Positions 1-11,358 of a stretch of DNA of 64,000 bases are shown here, piece after piece. Where the stretch lies: the NCBI GenBank assembly GCA_030248065.1, contig JASAMV010000100.1:1-64000 (forward strand). The letters are read 5' to 3'. Each line of letters begins with the position of its first letter. Position 1 is the first letter of the stretch. The notes beneath the pieces were generated by a model. That model searched no databases. It saw nothing but the letters and a program-made list of their open reading frames with translations, and had not been told where the DNA came from. Both the position numbers and the translations under genes were made by a program. The DNA comes from Rhynchonema sp. JSB1_4 (Eukaryota > Nematoda > Chromadorea > Monhysterida > Xyalidae).

Positions 1-164
1 CTGACCCCTCTTTTGGGGGCTGTATTACGGGGGGCCAGTTTACTTCCTGGGGGAGGGTGCACCCCCCGTAAGGTACACTAATTTCCCCAACCAAGGTACA
101 CTACCGTATTCCCTAAAATAGAGCCCACAAAAATAGGCCCCCCCAAAAAAAATACAGCCCCCCA

Positions 165-567
165 CAGTGTAGTTCCTGGTCCGGAGGGGGAGATAGCGGA
201 CCCTCCGTTTTTTCCGGAGGGGGAGATAGTGTACCCCCGAGGGGGAAGGGGGGGGAAGACCCAAATTCGGGAAAAAGTCACTTTTTGAGGTAGAAAATTT
301 GACCTATTTTTGCCCCTTTTTGGAAAAAATTCTTTTTGGAAAAAAAAATTTTCATAAAAAGGGCATTTTGGCGACTTTTGAGAACATTGACCTAAAAATC
401 ACACATTTTTGGTACAATAATGCCCATTTTGGGCCTAAAAATGCCTATTTTAGGCAAAAATTGGGGGAGATAGTGTACCCGGAGGGGGAGATAGGGGGAT
501 AGTGTACCACCTGAGGGAGAGATAGCGTACCCGAGGGGGGGGCCCCCTCCCCCCAGGAACTACACTG
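165..567. mobile_element. hAT-like MITE, CAGTGTAGTTCC family, copy 1
   Basis: The sequence begins CAGTGTAGTTCCTGG and ends with its inverse, CCAGGAACTACACTG. The interior has inverted C/G-rich subterminal stretches around an A/T-rich core. Close relatives lie at 46429, 47241 and 50798, two of them with clean 8-bp target duplications, so an hAT-type non-autonomous element is inferred. The flanks here are C-runs (GCCCCCCA left, CCCCCCCC right), so the duplication is only approximate. Outside it, positions 90-160 and 568-690 carry repeats of AATACAGCCCCCC, suggesting insertion into another low-complexity element. No protein is encoded. Confidence 0.7.
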
Positions 568-824
568 CCCCCCCCCCTAAAAGGGTTCAGTGAAAAAATA
601 GAGCCCCCCAAAAATACAGCCCCCCTAAAACGGTTCAGTGAAATAATGGAACCCCCCAAAAATACAGCCCCCCCCCCCAACATGGAATTGTCACCGTAGG
701 CTCCTGACCATATTCCTATTTTCAGCCACTTACAATTTGCACATTTGTGCCACGACCGCTTCAAGCAATTCAATTGTTTGCCCGGCAGACACCATCTGTC
801 AGCCCGGCAGACACCATCTGTCAG

Positions 825-1664
825 AGTGGCCTATGATCGTGACGCTGTACGATGCGTTTGTGTTGAACGAGGCCATCAATGCTGGCAAAGAACCGACGAC
901 AGCAAATACAAACGAACAAGTGACGTATGTGCGCGAAGGAAGCGGGGTTAGCTATGATTTGTTGCAAACTACTACCTAAATTTGCTACCCAAGAACACAT
1001 GTTACAAAATTCATGGTTGAACCCCAGGTGACGCACATATTCAAACACGACGACCTGGAATTCGAATCAAAGTACTACCCAGGAATGACGGTGATGCAGG
1101 TGTTGCTGGCTCGTTGCGCAACCTGCAAGGTACATACCCTTCCACTACAACGTTTCACAGATAAAATGAAAATTCCGGGCGCATAACATGTACGTATCTG
1201 TTTCAGAAATTCCTTGTGCGCAACATGGACAAGCCGCCGAAGAAAGGAGATTACCGATGGTTCTTCGTGACACAAGAAAGCACGATCAACAACGGCGAGT
1301 GGCATCACACGCTGCAGTTGGTGCATTGCAACAACGAATGTGTGTTCAAAAGGTACGGAATATGATGATATCACATAGTAAAAGATAAGTCGACGTAAAA
1401 TAAATGGGAATTGAATTTAGATACCCGTACGTACACCTGCTGGATGACGGAGAGCAGGGCGACAGATACAAATGGGTGCACATGCACGACGCCACCGCGC
1501 AGTACATCCAAAACTCGAACGCAAACGAGAAACGAAAAGTGCTGCGACAGCTGTTCAACATATTCGGCTGCGATTATCGCAAATACGTCGAACCGCTGAG
1601 CATCGATGAGGAACACAACGGTAGGCCGTCGGAAGACTACGACCCATCCAAGTCACCGCAAAAG
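825..1664 (+). CDS. Unidentified spliced gene, four internal exons
   Basis: Four exons with consistent phases can be joined: 825-946, 1028-1129, 1207-1352 and 1421-1664. Acceptors are tgtcag, ccccag, tttcag and atttag; donors are gttagc, gtacat, gtacgg and gtatgt. The joined segment is about 204 residues, hydrophilic, and contains the runs KKGDYRWFFVTQ, ECVFKRYPYVHLLDDG and KRKVLRQLFNIFGCDYRKY. Synonymous-looking third positions and clean splice sites support real coding sequence. I do not recognise the family; the GDYRWFF stretch faintly recalls a DIX domain but key matches are missing. The first exon needs one base from an upstream exon outside or within the repeats at 1-700, and the last donor points to further exons not found. 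No start or stop is visible. Confidence 0.6.
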
Positions 1665-2202
1665 GTATGTGTGATTAATACGATGAGATTAATAATTGAG
1701 AACGATAATTTGTGTGTTTTCTGTTTTTACGCGTCTTTTCGCTATATTTTTCATCGTGACTTTTTGTTTGTCGCTCAATTTTTGTCCCTTGTCGGTGATC
1801 TCACCAATTATCAAATTGTGCGCGATCATATAATTTGTATGTACATAACACAGAGATTTAAATGAACACCACAGTTTGTTCTTTCTGGTTGCTACGGTTC
1901 TTTTTTCATGCTGGCTTTTTCTTTATCGCTGAAATTTGTGGTCCATCGCGATGTTTTTATGAATGATTAAATTGTGCGCGATCTTTTCATTTCAATGTAA
2001 CACAGGCTAAAGTAAAAACCATAATTTGTGGCTGGTCCGTTACGTTTTTTTGCTGTTTTTCTTCCCGACTTTTCCTTTGTCGCTCAATTTTTGTGCTTGC
2101 AAACTTGTGAATAATCAAATGGTGCACGATCCTTTTATTTGTTTGTCTCGGGTCAAGTCTGTACGAATATCCACATAACTATAGTATGAACACAAGTTTA
2201 GG

Positions 2203-2622
2203 GCTCTATCGCCACCGCGTCCGGATGCGGTCAACGGGATGTATATGGCGATGTCTCGTTCGATACGCATTCACGTCAGCCTGGGGACGCCAGCCACGTC
2301 GCTAAATGGTGGTACACGGAAGTGACGGACAATCACCAACCCACCATCTGTTCTGGACAGTTGACAATATGGACTGATCCCAATATGCGCCCTCTGAGCC
2401 CGACATTTGTCGTTTGACGAGGACGAGGATTAATGCATAATTTTCAGTTCTGTTAACATGTCCTGTGATCTGTCCTGATGTCCATGATCTTTCTCTCTCC
2501 TTGGCGCTTTTTGTAGCTTTTTTTTGCTGTGGTTTTGTTATAACCAGTGTTGTAACTATTTTCATTTCCGTGATTGTCCCACCCGGTCTTGTAACTTTGC
2601 TTCTATCACTAATTTACGTGCA
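2203..2622. repeat. Dispersed 420-bp repeat, copy A
   Basis: This block starts near GGCTCTATCGCCACCGCG and reappears almost unchanged, in opposite orientation, at 49397-49814. Identity looks like about 95% or more by eye. It contains an open frame on the minus strand in both copies, with small differences between them. I see no terminal inverted repeats or polymerase or transposase motifs, so the repeat class is unknown. The high similarity of two copies 47 kb apart implies recent movement or duplication. Confidence 0.7.
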
Positions 2623-2801
2623 TGATTTTATGCGTCACTGAGAGCAATAAACAAACAACAAACACAAGTTTATCACAATGAATGAACACATTAACAGGAA
2701 GCTGATTGTACTTTGTCGTGTATCCGTATGCATCATACACATCGGTGTAATAAAACCCACACGGTATCACGGTCGCGCAGTGTGCAAACTTTTGGGCCAC
2801 C

Positions 2802-3344
2802 CTACCCTAAAGTGAGATTAGGGGCGATGTGCACAAGGTGCAAGCGGTGCAAGTCGAAAATGAACCGTTTGCATAGGGGCGAGCTATACTTTACGTGCGC
2901 CCGTAATTCGCCCCTTCTCGCCCGTCTCGCCCGTCTCGCCCGTCGGGATGATTGGCCTGTCTGGCCTGCAATTGACAGCGGATTTCTGATCATGTGCATA
3001 TTATTCGAGGCCATATGTCCATTTTTTTCCCGCAACGACTGCGCAAACAGACACCACACCAAATCATCGTCATAAATCGCAATTTTTGCTTCAACAAAAC
3101 CCAGGCAATCAAAAGTTAAGTTTTTTTGGTCTGTAAGTCTGGGCTCACTTTTATTCACAAGAAAGCCGTGCGATCTTTGAACGTACATACAACGTGAAGT
3201 TTTCTGTGTCAAAAGCTGGAAAATCGAAGAATAAACGCATAAACCAACCGCTCCCACATAATAAGCGCACGTTTGATCTGCAGCCATCAAACACACCAGC
3301 AGCAATAAGCCTGTCATGAGTAGCCGTTGTGAGTGATGATTCAT
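2802..3344 (-). CDS. Possible secreted protein, N-terminal exon
   Basis: An ATG at 3344 opens a minus-strand frame that begins with a typical signal peptide: MNHHSQRLLMTGLLLLVCLM, then AADQTCA with a likely cleavage before YYVGAVG. The frame stays open to 2802, but the part below about 3240 does not look protein-like. It includes a low-complexity RRARRARRARR run derived from a small tandem repeat (CGGGCGAGA). A short exon 1 followed by an intron is more likely than one long exon; candidate acceptors ttttccag (near 3217) and tgcgcag (near 3040) exist, but none gives a convincing product. Treat only the first about 30 residues as supported. Confidence 0.3.
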   Translation of the reverse strand: MNHHSQRLLMTGLLLLVCLMAADQTCAYYVGAVGLCVYSSIFQLLTQKTSRCMYVQRSHGFLVNKSEPRLTDQKNLTFDCLGFVEAKIAIYDDDLVWCLFAQSLREKNGHMASNNMHMIRNPLSIAGQTGQSSRRARRARRARRGELRAHVKYSSPLCKRFIFDLHRLHLVHIAPNLTLG

Positions 3345-3834
3345 GATGTTTTCGGTTCCGGTCCGATCATAAATCAGAGAATTTTCGTGAAAAAAATTTG
3401 TGCTCTGACGTTGATATATGAGTGAAAAATTATGCATGACCAACCGTGCCACGCCCTTTTTGGTCCACTATGTTCAACAGCCAATCAGCGCGCGAGAATT
3501 TGTTCTTTGTTCTCTAAGAGAACGAAGTATAGTTAGGCCTTTATGCGTTTGTGTGCGCAATGAGACCGTATATCAATAAAATATACACCTTTAATAATGT
3601 TCATACACCTTTAATAATGACAAGATTCAAGTACAAATGTACAGTTTATATACAGGGTCTACAGCGGGAAAAAAACAGGTGCGCAAAGAAAAACAGCTGC
3701 TCCTGTATGTGATATTGACTGTCATTCTCTAAACCATTGGTTTGTTCAAGTGCGCGCTCATTTCCAAAAAATGTCTGTTTTCAACCCACTGTTTTTTCAC
3801 ACCGCTCTTATATCCCGTCAAACATGGTCATCAA

Positions 3835-4397
3835 CTAAGTGCGAATCACGGCCCGGCCGGGCGCTTCCAGCGGCTTCACTTTATTCAGCGTGCTCTCGGC
3901 CTTCTTGATTTTTTTCTCCGCTCCAGCAACATCCAGCTTTTCGCTGTCGCTCTCGCGTTTCCTGCGTTTGGATCCGTCCTGAAATCGTTTCTAGGGCAAA
4001 ACGGCGGTGAAAAACAACGTTTTTAATTTAAACAAAAATGGCGCAGTTAATGGGTGCTTCGCTGGGAACAACAACATCACGCTTTTGAGAATTAGTGCCT
4101 CCAGTATAAGCCTCGAAACATCCTTCATGGAAAACGTCATGAAAAACAATGCCAAACACCAACGTTCAATTTGATGCCGATTTTGCGCAATTTTTCCGCT
4201 TCCATTTTATCGAGTGCCCTTTCTCTCGACCGAGCGTCTTCCTGCCCATCGAAATTATCATATTCGTCGTTCGATTTTAGTTTTGCCAAATTTTGGGCCA
4301 ATCTTGCGTGATTTTTCTTGGTTTTCTTTCTCTCGTTGTTCGGGTAGAGACGCTTGCGACGTTTCTCAGATGGCGAGGAATGTCGTCGTCGCTGTTT
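3835..4397 (-). CDS. Lys/Arg-rich nuclear-type protein, C-terminal two exons
   Basis: Two exons join in phase 0: 4397-4164 (78 codons, after acceptor atcag, donor gttggt) and 3978-3835 (47 codons plus TAG, after acceptor tttcag). The product is strongly basic and charged: QRRRHSSPSEKRRKR near the start, then KKTKKNHARLAQNLAKL, ARSRERALDKMEAEKLRKIG, and GSKRRKRESDSEKL in the last exon, ending RAVIRT. Several KRRKR-type clusters would act as nuclear localisation signals, and the composition resembles splicing-factor or nucleolar tails. That is composition, not homology, so no family is assigned. The upstream exons were not found. A secreted-peptide gene lies 140 bp upstream on the same strand. 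Confidence 0.6.
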
Positions 4398-4535
4398 CTG
4401 ATTGGAAATTTGTAAATTATCTTTTTTATTGACTAATAAAAAAGTGTGTGAAAAATATTATTTGCCATGAATATATTGAGCTTTGATTACGTGAATCGCA
4501 TGTAAACTTGGTGATCGCATCGTATGAATCTGACT

Positions 4536-5123
4536 TTATTTTTTATGAACATTAAAAAACAGTATCCCCAGTTTGGATACCGCTCTAAACGATGTTGATC
4601 CACAAACCTTATTTGTGTAATATGCAGTCTGAAATGGCATCGCATATTCCAGCGGTAATCCAAATCCCCCCAAGCTGGTCCCACCGAAACCGCCGTCATA
4701 AAGACCACCGTAGCCGAAGTATCGCTTTGGTCTAGATGCTTGTGGTTGTTGTTGATATTGCTGAAATTATGCCAGCTGCGTTATAAAGATGGTCTTTTAT
4801 TACTGTGTGGTTTTGTTGTGTCAAATGTGCTAGAAAAGTGTACATACCGGTATATCTACATGCGTCGCTAAAAGACTTTCACTTGCTTGTTAATGGGCAT
4901 GATAACAAAGGCACCGTTTGCTGAGTTTGGAGATGTAGTTTTGTGTGTTGTGCTCACATGTTTCACAAAGAATTCCCCATGATTCTCGCAAACTTACATT
5001 TACACCACCATATCCCAAATGTTGATTGCCAAATAACTGTGCCAATGTTTTTTCCATATCACAATTTGCATCTCGTGGTGCCAACAAAAGCGCCAACAGC
5101 GCAACAGCAACGACTGCAACCAT
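4536..5123 (-). CDS. Secreted Gly/Tyr-rich peptide precursor
   Basis: Exon 1 (5123-4998, 42 codons) starts at an ATG and encodes a strong signal peptide, MVAVVAVALLALLLAPRDANC, followed by DMEKTLAQLFGNQHLGYGGVN. Its donor is a perfect GTAAGT. Exon 2 (4760-4536) follows acceptor atttcag in the same phase and encodes QYQQQPQASRPKRYFGYGG, then a Gly-rich segment GGFGGTSLGGFGLPLEY. It ends at TAA, where an AATAAA overlaps the stop. The PKR before YFGYGG could be a dibasic cleavage site. Small secreted Gly/Tyr-rich proteins include YGGY-type antimicrobial peptides and cuticle or shell matrix proteins; which of these applies is not shown. The last about 25 residues could instead be intron if GTTTGT after AAG is used as a donor. 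Confidence 0.65.
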
Positions 5124-5129
5124 ATTTGA

Positions 5130-7060
5130 GTCAGTTGCCTTCTTTTTCGGGTAATTTCAGTCAATGAATAGCCATGATGATAATTAAAGACTATCAATGG
5201 AATTCGGGTGTTGAAAATAGAAATATTCTTTGTCAATATCAATAAACTATCCCGTCCCTGAGTTTCTAACATTAGTTGTACTTATTTGATATGTTTCATG
5301 GGGTGTGGAGGAATGCATAACCGTATCATGTCATGTCATGCATACTGTATGATGTTGCGATCATAAAATTTTTTCCGATTAGCTTGTCCGTTGTGCCGCC
5401 GCAGCACCAGATAGGCATGTGAGGTGACAGAATCAGATAAAAGATGTGTACCGCCTCACATATACATAAATACCTACACCAAAATGTATACCTTGTTGTG
5501 CACAAAAAAGAGTGAAACAGCGACAAAAAAGAGCGCTAGCTGTATATGCATGTTGTTGTCGCTCACCAGAAACTTTGGCTCATGCTTGCTTGCTTGCCGC
5601 ACACCAATTTCTGCGCTGCAAACGCTTTGCACTCGCTGTGAGCGCCACACAAGTCAAACGTAGCTCAAAGCAAGCGCAGCCCCGGTCCCAAATCCCTCAT
5701 AAGCTTGATAAATGGCTGTTTGAGGAATTTCTGACTTTCTTCGTCGTGATGAAGCAGTAAAGAGTTGGGCTCAAAATAAAATAAATGTGTCTGTTGGGAA
5801 CTTTTGTGTACTTGCAGATTTGGTTTATTCTGCACGAATGCATAAACATATACATACAGCACTCTCTTGTCCAGTACCATTACTTTGATCCGATATTTAC
5901 TTGCACCTGCACCTTTATGAAGTTTGCTATACGTGGGCAAGAGATTATGACACTTTGCAATATAAGACTTTACAAGCGTCATTGATATATTATGTATGCA
6001 GATTAACACCGGTGCTTTATGAGATTATTGTTGGCATGAAATTAAATCGTAGTGCGCTTCTGCATGTGTTAAAGTATAACACCGCCTTTCCAATGTATAT
6101 ATACTGTAGGTAAACATCCGTAGCAGCCAGTATGTATGGTCACGTCATTTCCAATGGTCTAGGTAGTCGAGCTTTAAAAAGAGGCTCGGTACCTGTGGTA
6201 CTTTTAGTACACCTGTGTGTTTTCGTAAATCAATCACAATTTGTCGCAACTTTGATATAGAAATGCTGAAAATTGTAAAAAGAAATTTCGAGGCAAAAAA
6301 TAAGGCTGTGCAGCATGTTTCGACCTGTTCTCGCAGACGGGCGGTACGCCAGATCATCGTCAGTGCGAATGCACCGGGTGGCCATGTGACCCCAAAAACG
6401 ATGTCCGTGATAAACATGGCAGGATAGCGGGAACACAAATGTAGCGCTGCACCAAAGTGGACTTGCTCACTTTAAACATCCAGAATGTTTTCCGTACAAC
6501 TACTGTTTTCACGGATTTTTTTGTCCAATTTTCCACCAGTTTCCACCAACAGGCCCCGGGACCCCTGGAATACTCCGGTATCCTGAGCACGTCATAAAAA
6601 TTTCTCGTTTGTTTGCGTTCGTTATAGTTGGCTAAATGTTATGACCGACATTTATTGCGCATTTGCCTCACACACGCGCGCGGAGCCAAATTGAAATGCG
6701 CTCCAATTTTTCAGTGCACGACGGCAAATAGAGACAAAACATAAAGCACGTGTATGTATAATTTCTGTACATATCCAAAGGTGCACTTCCCGGTCCCCGC
6801 TACTGGTGGCGAGTTGAGCACCCTAGGGCCCCTATATAGCTGCAGGCTTAGTCAGTTGGCATGGCTACACCATTTGGAATACCAGGATGGGGCCGTTGCT
6901 TGCTTACTATTACATACATACAAGCACCAATGTTGGCAGCCTTGAGCTTGTTGATGTTTATGCGCCATATTATCCAAAAAGGCATGCCCTTAATGTGCTT
7001 TTGTTTATGAATGATTGCAACTTGCAAATTCATGTGGCGTGGTACTTTTGCACAAGTCAC
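5130..7060. other. No confident gene; diffuse repeats
   Basis: I see no supported gene here. Around 6545-6590 lies CCGGGACCCCTGG..CTCCGG, related to the CCGGAG elements at 22679. A plus-strand stretch at about 6930-7105 has protein-like composition (LVDVYAPYYPKRHALNVLL) but no splice context and no recognisable family. Confidence 0.4.
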
Positions 7061-7062
7061 GC

Positions 7063-7310
7063 TTGTTGGGCGATTTTAAGCCGAATACTTTGCAGCAAAA
7101 TATGAGCATGCGCGCGTAGCGAGCGAGAATTTTGCTCTTTTTAAACGCGCAACAGCCAAATTTCTATGGGGTTATCTGACGAGCCAAGCGCAGAGTGAAA
7201 ATCCTGCGATTTGGGTGTCCTTTTTCTTCTTCTCTCCACAATGGGACGCCCTTCAGGGACCACTTTGACGAAAGGGGGCCCAGGCGCCCGTTGCCCCCTA
7301 GTGAAGGGAA
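7063..7310. repeat. Dispersed repeat, GCGATTTTAAGCC family, copy A
   Basis: The stretch starting TTGGGCGATTTTAAGCC and ending with GCCCTTCA..TTTGAC..CTGCCCCCT-type sequence recurs in the same order at 13158-13432. Shared blocks include GAGAATTTTGC, ATCTGACGAGC and AAAATCCTGCGATTTGGG. The two copies are about 75-80% similar by eye, so this is an older family. Copy B directly abuts the fold-back element at 13438. Confidence 0.6.
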
Positions 7311-7569
7311 GAACAAGAAGAAGAAATGTGTGTATACATTGTTTTGTGAAGCCCTACGGAACGGATCGGCCCGAAATCCTAATTCTCTAATTGAAACCCA
7401 GGAATTATTCTATTTTTCGAGATATTAGTGCTCAGGAGATGGACATTAGAGGGGGCCAAGCTTATGCATCACATTTATAGCTGTGTAATATATGGACGGT
7501 GGAACTTAATTGGAGCGTGTGTTCCGCCTTTTGGCGCTGGGCTTCAATTAGAGGGGGCTTCTAGGTATA

Positions 7570-8312
7570 TCAGAGAAAATACGGAAGGTTCAACAGAGTT
7601 TGTGGCAGAAGGTGGATTGCACACTCTATTTTCATCATTGTTTCCATAAACCATCCCAAAAATTTCTGTTCATGTGTCTTGTTTCTCCCAGATAGGACGT
7701 GCCGTACATTTCCCTTACTGCTCTTGTTCACTTTCTTTACAGGAATCGTGCTTTGAGGTCTTTGCAGGCTCATGAGGTCAATGCGCGTCAACATCATCTT
7801 AAGTCTAGTGCACCGCAGTTTTCCATAGGGCAACCCTTCACCGGATAGAGCCCCCGGACGTCTCCATTCGGACAAGTATCCGAATAGAGCCAATGCCCCG
7901 GAATCTCCATTCGGGGTAAAAAGTTTTTCCCAAAAATCAACCAAAAAAGAGAATAGGATTTCTTTACAAAAGAGTAATGTTTTCGAACATTTTCCTGCCT
8001 AGGCTATTCTTAGATCGAATTACATGTGCGCTTCGACATGCACGTAAGGAAACTGCAATGACATTGGACCACGCGTTCGCAATGATTTCCACAAATGCCA
8101 ATTCCTTACCACAAAATTTCTTCCCGAATATAACCCACGGGGTCTACTTGGGTAAACTGTTTGGAACAAAATGGTTGATTTTTCCCTTTTTTGAACAGAG
8201 CCCCGGGTACTTTATTTGGAAAACACCGGTAAGCTGTTTTCTTGACTACCCTGGATTGTCGTCGCAATCCATCAACCTATTGCCCATCGTTTATTTTACA
8301 GAGTCACAATAG
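7570..8312. other. Orphan coding-like fragments and a CCGG-ended repeat
   Basis: Two stretches have protein-like composition without a recognisable family. On the minus strand, 7760-7570 includes KVNKSSKGNVRHVLSGRNK and ends PQTLLNLPYFL. On the plus strand, 7977-8312 includes DRITCALRHARKETAMTLDH. Between and across them run CACCGGATAGAGCCCCCGG at 7832 and CCCCGGGTACTTTATTTGG..ACACCGGT ending at 8232. These look like degenerate inverted ends of a transposon. The fragments may be element cargo or decayed exons. Confidence 0.3.
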
Positions 8313-8838
8313 ATTGGGTGGACTGTATTACCTCATGCGCGTGTTTATCTGTTTCGACGTATCAGCCAAACAAAACGTGGTACGTTTCTGGTCAAATCCA
8401 TGCGCTTTCATACATGACACACTATGAACCATAAATTTATGCGCTTCCTTCTGTTTTGAGCTATAAAAAGTCGAGAACACAATAGGCTCCATTAAAACCG
8501 TCACCGTGGCCTGCTCTCAATCTCATGTGCGCTGTCTGATGCCATTTTTGTGCGCATTTGAGCAGAAAAATAGCTCTGTTTTTTTTGCTCGCTTGTCATC
8601 TTTTTTTTAATTTTCACTGTTACACCCTACAAATCGAAGTTTGCCTGCGTTTGTTTAATGTCCGCGTGTCACCAGCGTACGAGAAGAAAAAACAATTTCG
8701 ACTGTTCCATGAATATAATTGTTTTCATCTTGATGGCTCATCCAGCAGCCCAACTTTCATTCAGTCACATACATAATAACACCCGGCAAGCAACCATATT
8801 GCTCCCCAGTCGCTACCCCGCACTTTTAGCAGCCCTGA

Positions 8839-9227
8839 ATGCACCGAACCATGTACGGCGGTGGCGGTACGAGCGTGAATGTGAACACGAAATCAAATTC
8901 GAAAGCGGAAAAACTTCGCTACGAAGCGGCGCTGAGGGCCAGGTATCTGGAGCCAAAAGAATGGAGACGAACGAATGGCTTCTTTGGCGAATATTCACCC
9001 TGGGTCGAGCGGCTCTATCGCGATTTCTATTGGGGGTGGAGGCGATGCCAGTTCTGGATATGCTACGAATTTGCCGGTCAGTTTCTTTGTTTGTTCGTTT
9101 ACTTTCCTTTGTTGTCGACTTTTTCTCTTTGACTGGTTGACTTGTTTTGTGAAACATCATCATTCGCTTGCGCTCAACACCAGTAGAGCCAATCGCAGAG
9201 TATCGAGCCGCACGAAGTCCACCGTGA
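8839..9227 (+). CDS. Small two-exon protein, about 93 aa
   Basis: Exon 1 is 8839-9076 and exon 2 is 9184-9227, ending in TGA. The donor is GTCAGT and the acceptor caccag; the phases match. The product begins MHRTMYGGGG (an alternative start is the second Met at 8851) and continues with KAEKLRYEAALRARYLEPK. It then has an aromatic and basic segment, SPWVERLYRDFYWGWRRCQF, and ends VEPIAEYRAARSPP. I do not recognise it. The W/Y/R-rich middle could contact membranes. A competing frame from 8975 is Gly/Ser-rich but hits a stop straight after the intron, so the frame given is preferred. The intron contains the dispersed TGAAACATCA motif at 9150. Confidence 0.45.
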
Positions 9228-9374
9228 AGTTGGCCATGAAAGTTCATCAAAACTGTGCTAATTCTAAACGGTTCGCTCTCGTCGTATGATTGAGTGAACG
9301 TTCAGCGAACATCCAACCATCCCAAGTGACTGCTTTAGATCAATTTTGTCAAAACGCAACGGAATAGAGTTGTA

Positions 9375-9613
9375 TAGTAAATTTCCAAATTCGCTGCCGC
9401 ACAGTAAAATACGCCCCATAGTTAATGCCAAGTTATAAACCCGAACGCTAGCCACGCGCGGTTCTGAAACATTGCGCGCAGCTGCCTGGCTGGCTGGCAA
9501 GCTGCGTGTGTGTTGGCTGTCTGAATGTTTCACAAGTTGATTTTCGGGTTTAGAACCTGACATTAACTATGGGGCGTACTTTACTGTGCGGCAGCGAATT
9601 TGGAAATTTACTA
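9375..9613. mobile_element. 239-bp MITE with TA target duplication, copy 1
   Basis: The element is flanked by TA on both sides. It has long terminal inverted repeats starting TAGTAAATTTCCAAATTCG and continuing through CGCCCCATAGTTAATG and CTAAACCCGAA. The centre holds GCTGCCTGGCTGGCTGGCAA. A second copy of exactly the same length lies at 29233-29471. The TA duplication points to Tc1/mariner-type mobilisation. There is no coding capacity. Confidence 0.85.
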
Positions 9614-9639
9614 TAGAAGATTTTTCCAATTTCTTCAAT

Positions 9640-10505
9640 TTTTGTGCTCCAATGGGTCGTTGTCATACGGACCGATATAAAGGCTTAAACCAGGCCATAC
9701 CACATTTCATGCGGATGATGGAGCGTCTTGAAGACACACTGGGCCCAAACAAACGCGCAGTCGCGGCTAAAGTTGTTGGGAATGTTCTGCTTTATACATA
9801 TATAACGGCGTCTAATGAAACATCAGCTTATTTAAACATCATTTAACGTCAATGTTTATGAAGGAAACTAATGTTTCACGACAGTTTAGGAAACATAGAA
9901 TCACTTAAAAGCGCTTTATGATGTGAGTCATCGCGGAGCACCGCATCACAATCTCACGAACCAAACTTTGGACCGGCCCATGCGCACCAAAACCATGGGG
10001 GTGGTGATAACACAACCAAAACGCTCACAAAAGTGCACCGAACCGCACAGAAATCAAAATCCTTCGGGACAGTCCGTCCACACATTTTTTGCGCAGCATA
10101 TGAGACACACAAAAGGTGCGCATTTATGGTGCTATCAGAACATTCCGGTTCAAGATGTCAAAATGGAAGTTTGGTACCCACGCTATATCTTTTGATACCC
10201 GACTTTTGGAAAACTACTGCCGAGCGTATAATCGCAAGGATATGTGTCTCACTTTAAAAGCCAAGTTTAAGTAAATTCATGATGAAACTTTGAGCTGTAA
10301 AAGTACATACATACTCGATCTGAGCGTCGGGACAATATCTAGGCGAAGCGTCAAATTGCTTTTGCCTACGGTACTAATATTTTCGGCAGCAAGCTTATTC
10401 CATGCACAACTTGAACTTGACTCAATCACGTTTCTATTACTATTGCCCAAATATAGGTATTATACTGCGGTTTCAGAGCGCTTGTTTCCACTTTTTTTAT
10501 TCTGA
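9640..10505 (+). other. Orphan coding-like fragments next to the MITE
   Basis: The plus strand has three stretches of protein-like sequence. 9640-9846 includes GLNQAIPHFMRMMERLEDTL and ends at TAA. About 10055-10257 includes FCAAYETHKRCAFMVLSEH. About 10305-10505 includes LDLSVGTISRRSVKLLLP. Neighbouring pieces are in different frames and I found no splice sites that join them. No family was recognised. They may be a decayed gene or captured fragments; the first ends with the dispersed TGAAACATCA motif (9816) in frame. Confidence 0.3.
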
Positions 10506-11009
10506 GTTGCCCTTCATTTCCCGCCGTTTCGCCAAACTCGAACTTCATCAGTTCAAATTCCAACGCCGAAGGTCGTGCAATACTCCCCACTTCCAGAATA
10601 ACCGCAATCAAAAAATAAGGTATTTGAATAAAAGAATAATGGCCAGGCGCAAACAGTCAACGCGTTTCGTGCTGTATCCGAAAAATCTGCTATTTTCAAT
10701 TGCTGGTTTCACGCACACAACCACCTGTGACCAGTGTTCGAACGGGATTCACTTTTAATCCCGGGATCGGGATTGGGATCAAGAAAGTGTCGGGATCGGG
10801 ATCGGGATCGGGATCCCGGTTTTGTAAACCCGGGATCCCGGGATCGGGATCGGGATTGACCAGAATCCAGATAGTCCAAAGGCAATAGTTTTTATCATTT
10901 TATGTGTAAGATGCACGTTAAGCATGAAACATGTTTATCACACATGGATAAACACCCGGAACCGGATTAAAGCCGATTGAAAATCGAGAATAGCTGATGA
11001 CGGATAAGT

Positions 11010-11358
11010 TCAAAGATCATAATTGTAGTCGATCAAGGGCAAAGCCTTTGACAAAAAGACAGGCATTTCACCATTTTCTGGTTTCAAGCAGTATCTTTTG
11101 CCGTCAAACAAATCAGCTGCACTGGAAAAGAGCTGTTCAGAAGGCACGCTCGTAAGTGGAGCGCTTAGATATTTGGAAGCTAGACGTGCCAGTCGCGGAA
11201 ACTTTGTCTCATTTGTTGCCCACCATGACAACATTTCCTGGAAATTGAGTCCCTTCGTTCGATGCAACTTTGTGCCGTTTAGTTCTAGCTCGACTTGTTC
11301 GCGAGTGGTGGTGCTTGCGGTTTCATCATGCTTGGAATCAGCCGTCGAGCACCTCTTA
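11010..11358 (-). pseudogene. hAT transposase C-terminal dimerisation fragment
   Basis: The frame ends at 11010. It encodes the conserved hAT C-terminal block: LNFQEMLSWWATNETKFPRL, then ARLASKYLSAPLTSVPSEQL and FSSAADLFDGKR. The WW, FP.LA..A..YL..P.TS.PSE..FS signature is diagnostic of the hAT (ZBED-like) dimerisation region. The DDE catalytic core, zinc-finger N-terminus and start are missing. At about 11358 the coding sequence is cut by the nested MITE; the open frame that continues to 11417 is MITE sequence. This is a relic and is probably not expressed. Confidence 0.9.

Noticed and set aside
1028..1352. DIX domain in the unidentified gene at 0.8-1.7 kb.
   Set aside because: Only the GDYRWFF stretch and rough spacing match; the conserved C-terminal DIX residues are not visible.
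2713..3075. Plus-strand zinc-ribbon-like CTRCKRCKSKM.
   Set aside because: There is no second Cys pair at proper spacing, no splice context, and the following sequence is a small tandem repeat.
10760..10855. GGGATC hexamer array as a satellite or telomere.
   Set aside because: It sits symmetrically at both ends of an hAT element with a target duplication, so it is a subterminal repeat.
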